A stretch of 8,662 nt of DNA from an uncultured Eubacteriales bacterium (GTDB lineage Bacteria; Bacillota; Clostridia; Oscillospirales; Oscillospiraceae). Every line of letters starts with the position of its first letter. Position 1 is the first letter of the stretch. The stretch is taken from positions 1-8,662 of the forward strand of contig ONTN01000050.1 of NCBI GenBank assembly GCA_900320765.1, given 5' to 3'. The notes under the pieces are model-generated. The model was not told the origin of the DNA and ran no database searches. It saw nothing but the letters and a program-made list of their open reading frames with translations. The translations under genes and the position numbers were made by a program. Of the stretch, positions 6,845-8,662 are shown piece after piece.

Positions 6845-6852
6845 CACTTAAC

Positions 6853-8361
6853 ATGGACAAAGAATATTTCAGCGAGCTTGAAAGCCGCATACCTCACGGG
6901 AAGGTGCGTACACGTTTTGCTCCCAGCCCCACGGGCTATATGCACGTGGGAAATCTCCGCACCGCCCTTTACACATACTTTATCGCCCGTCACGCCGGAG
7001 GCACCTTCATTCTCCGAATCGAGGACACCGACCAGGCCCGCAAGGTTGAGGACGCGGTGGACGTTATTAAGCGCACCCTTGCCGGCTGCGGTCTTACCTA
7101 TGACGAGGGTCCCGACGTAGGCGGCCCCGTCGCGCCCTACGTTCAGACGGAGAGGCGCGGGCTATACAAGGATTTTGCCGAGCTTTTAATCGAGCGCGGC
7201 CACGCCTACCGCTGCTTCTGCGGCAAATGCGAGGAGGAAGCCGATGGAGACGACGCAAAGCCCTTCAAAAAGGCCGCCGACCCCTGCAGAAGCCTGGACC
7301 CCGCCGAGGCGGATAAGAGAGCTGCCGCTGGAGAGAGCTTCGTCATCAGGCAGAAAATGCCCGAAGAGGGCTCGACCACCTTCCACGATACGGTTTACGG
7401 CGATATCACAGTCGATAATTCCGAGCTTGAGGATCAGATCCTGCTCAAGTCCGACGGACTGCCCACGTATAATTTCGCAAACGTGATCGACGATCACCTT
7501 ATGGGCATCACTCACGTCGTAAGAGGAAGCGAGTATCTCTCCTCCGCCCCGAAGTACAATCTTCTCTACGAGGGCTTCGGCTGGGAGGTTCCGACCTACG
7601 TTCACTGCCCCGCCGTTATGATAACAGATCCCGAGACCGGCGCCGTCAGAAAAATGTCGAAGCGTCACGGCGATCCCTCCTACGAGGATCTTTTAAGCCT
7701 CGGCTATCTCCCGGAAGCAATCGTAAACTATGTGGCACTCCTCGGCTGGAGCCCGAGAGGCGAGCTCAGCGAGCAGGAATTCTTCGATATGGACGGGCTG
7801 ATAAAGGCATTTGAGCTTGACGGCATTTCAAAATCCCCCTCTGCCTTTGATATTGAGAAGCTGAACTACTTCAACAGCACCTATCTCAAGGAGCTCTCTG
7901 CCGAGCGCTTCGCCGAGCTTGCGATGCCCTGGATAGACAAGGCGATCACCTCCGAAAGCGTAAACCGTGCCCTGATACCCGAGCTTCTGCACACGAGGCT
8001 GAACCGCTTTTCGGATATACCCGATATGCTCGATTTTTTCAACGAGCTTCCCGAGTACGGCTCTGAGCTTTTCGCTAATAAGAAGAACAAGCTCACCGAG
8101 GCCGATTCACTTGAGATCCTCGAAAAGGTTAACGATGCTTTCACCGGAATAAACGACTGGAAGTACGACGAGATACACGACGCGCTTTACGCGATAGCCG
8201 AGGAGGCAGGCGCAAAGATCGGCAAGATAATGTGGCCGGTTCGCATCGCCGCCGCAGGCAAGGCCGTAACTCCCGGCGGCGCTATAGAGATATGTGAGAT
8301 CCTCGGCAAGGACGAGACCCTTCGCAGATTCAAAGTTGCTTTTAATAAGCTCGGAAAATAA
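6853..8361 (+). CDS. gltX: Glutamyl-tRNA synthetase
   Basis: This 502-residue class I aminoacyl-tRNA synthetase attaches glutamate to tRNA-Glu in the cytoplasm. In many Firmicutes it also mischarges tRNA-Gln for GatCAB. The HIGH-type signature is in RFAPSPTGYMHVGNLRTALY (residues 21-40, HVGN at 31-34), followed by FILRIEDTDQAR. The second signature KMSKRHG is at 267-273. A CFC at 121-123 and a further Cys at 145 lie in the insertion where some GluRS bind zinc, but the full C-x-C...C-x-H set is not apparent. The C-terminal helical anticodon-binding part ends in EILGKDETLRRF. Length is normal (about 470-510). It has its own promoter and is followed within 12 bases by a strong hairpin. Discriminating versus non-discriminating specificity cannot be told from the sequence. 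Confidence 0.97.
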   Translation: MDKEYFSELESRIPHGKVRTRFAPSPTGYMHVGNLRTALYTYFIARHAGGTFILRIEDTDQARKVEDAVDVIKRTLAGCGLTYDEGPDVGGPVAPYVQTERRGLYKDFAELLIERGHAYRCFCGKCEEEADGDDAKPFKKAADPCRSLDPAEADKRAAAGESFVIRQKMPEEGSTTFHDTVYGDITVDNSELEDQILLKSDGLPTYNFANVIDDHLMGITHVVRGSEYLSSAPKYNLLYEGFGWEVPTYVHCPAVMITDPETGAVRKMSKRHGDPSYEDLLSLGYLPEAIVNYVALLGWSPRGELSEQEFFDMDGLIKAFELDGISKSPSAFDIEKLNYFNSTYLKELSAERFAELAMPWIDKAITSESVNRALIPELLHTRLNRFSDIPDMLDFFNELPEYGSELFANKKNKLTEADSLEILEKVNDAFTGINDWKYDEIHDALYAIAEEAGAKIGKIMWPVRIAAAGKAVTPGGAIEICEILGKDETLRRFKVAFNKLGK

Positions 8362-8367
8362 CCTGAA

Positions 8368-8396
8368 TTAATAAAACCACCTCTTTCGGATATGAT
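8368..8396 (+). promoter_or_regulatory. Possible ypeB promoter reaching into the hairpin loop
   Basis: TTAATA (8368-8373, 4 of 6) and TATGAT (8391-8396, 5 of 6) are separated by 17 bases. The -10 lies in the loop of the gltX terminator hairpin. A start near 8403 would produce a ypeB message that contains only the 3' arm, with its Shine-Dalgarno site free. In spore formers ypeB is expected to be transcribed by a late forespore sigma factor; TGAATT at 8364-8369 is close to a sigma-G -35, but no well-spaced matching -10 was found. This is a candidate only. Confidence 0.3.
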
Positions 8397-8417
8397 ATCT
8401 AAAAGAGGTGGTTTTTT
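8373..8417 (+). terminator. Rho-independent terminator of gltX overlapping the ypeB ribosome site
   Basis: The arms 8373-8386 and 8402-8415 are perfectly complementary over 14 bp. The loop can add five weaker pairs (8388-8392 with 8396-8400). A run of six T (8412-8417) forms the end of the stem and the tail. It starts 12 bases after the gltX stop and should end the gltX transcript. The same 3' arm holds GAGGTG, the ypeB ribosome site, and the T run abuts the ypeB ATG, so there is no room for a separate leader. Confidence 0.85.
8405..8410 (+). promoter_or_regulatory. ypeB ribosome-binding site sequestered in the hairpin
   Basis: GAGGTG matches the 16S rRNA tail over six bases and sits seven bases before the ATG at 8418. 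In a read-through transcript it would be fully paired with CACCTC at 8378-8383 in the upstream arm. Confidence 0.75.
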
Positions 8418-8662
8418 ATGTGGATTAAAAAGAAAACGTTCAGCCTTATTATTATATACTTCTCTGCCGCTCTTCTTCTTGTTTCAGCTTTCGCGCTTAT
8501 GGGGCGCGGCGGCGCGAGCGGCCTTTCGCTATATCGCGACAGCGCCTATTCTCACGCCTTCGGCGAGCTTTCGTCGAGCATTTCCGACCTTGCCGATTCT
8601 CTGACGAGGGCGAGCTTTGCCTCCTCCCCTTCGGTCATAAGCTCCGCCTGCGCAAAGGCATA
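8418..8662 (+). CDS. ypeB: Spore germination protein YpeB, N-terminal part (runs off right edge)
   Basis: Eighty-one codons are present. The protein starts MWIKKKTFSLIIIYFSAALLLVSAFALM, a single N-terminal membrane anchor at about 7-27. It continues with LYRDSAYSHAFGELSSSISDLADSLTRASFASSPSVISSACAKA, which matches the YpeB pattern '(N/A)Y.RAF.EL...V..L...L......S......L..V...A'. YpeB is needed for stability and localisation of the spore cortex-lytic enzyme SleB and carries PepSY repeats in its C-terminal half, which is outside this window. The ATG at 8418 is the only possible start: an in-frame TAA lies at 8400-8402 and the next Met (residue 28) would remove the anchor. In Bacillus the gene follows sleB; here the upstream neighbour is gltX, so sleB may lie downstream or elsewhere. 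The presence of ypeB implies an endospore former. Confidence 0.82.
   Translation, partial: MWIKKKTFSLIIIYFSAALLLVSAFALMGRGGASGLSLYRDSAYSHAFGELSSSISDLADSLTRASFASSPSVISSACAKA

Noticed and set aside
6741..6852. A T-box or other riboswitch ahead of gltX.
   Set aside because: The predicted gltX leader is only about 21 bases and holds no stem or T-box sequence.
7186..7668. A 160-codon minus-strand frame inside gltX.
   Set aside because: Shadow of gltX codons; no start signal and no domain.
8392..8604. A 70-codon plus-strand frame overlapping the start of ypeB.
   Set aside because: It begins in the terminator loop without a ribosome site and is out of frame with the YpeB reading, which has a membrane anchor and family motifs.

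Overview
The window looks like chromosomal DNA of an anaerobic, endospore-forming Clostridia-type Firmicute, probably of the Oscillospirales/Ruminococcaceae kind. The reasons are a YpeB germination protein, a YerC-type TrpR-like regulator, a SEDS/class B PBP pair, purine-rich Shine-Dalgarno sites and a moderately GC-rich third codon position. The lineage is inferred from protein style only. It is dense core genome: no tRNA or rRNA gene, insertion sequence, CRISPR array or phage gene is visible, and no gene-free stretch exceeds about 115 bases.

Positions 1-3820 (minus strand, read right to left) hold a tightly packed operon. A good extended -10 promoter at 3788-3816 drives a CAT/E2-like acyltransferase homologue (GTG start), then an acyl-CoA synthetase overlapping it by one base, a YerC-type regulator, a class I methyltransferase overlapping the regulator, and, running off the left edge, what reads as the first 17 codons of the redox chaperone Hsp33 (hslO).

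Positions 3841-6740 (minus strand) hold a two-gene cell-wall unit. The first gene encodes a SEDS (FtsW/RodA/SpoVE) glycosyltransferase with an extra N-terminal membrane anchor and a degenerate FHA domain. The second, overlapping by ATGA, encodes a short class B penicillin-binding protein. The pair should act as a polymerase plus transpeptidase complex.

Positions 6741-6852 are a compact divergent control region. The leftward SEDS/PBP promoter and the rightward gltX promoter appear to share one palindromic -35 hexamer, TTGCAA, each with a 17-base spacer. gltX (glutamyl-tRNA synthetase) follows at 6853-8361.

Positions 8362-8662 hold a 14-bp perfect hairpin with a U run after gltX, then the start of ypeB, which runs off the right edge. 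The 3' arm of the hairpin is also the only ribosome-binding site of ypeB, and the U run ends at its ATG. A possible promoter enters the loop and would produce a message lacking the blocking arm. This overlapping control element and the shared -35 are the two most unusual features of the window.
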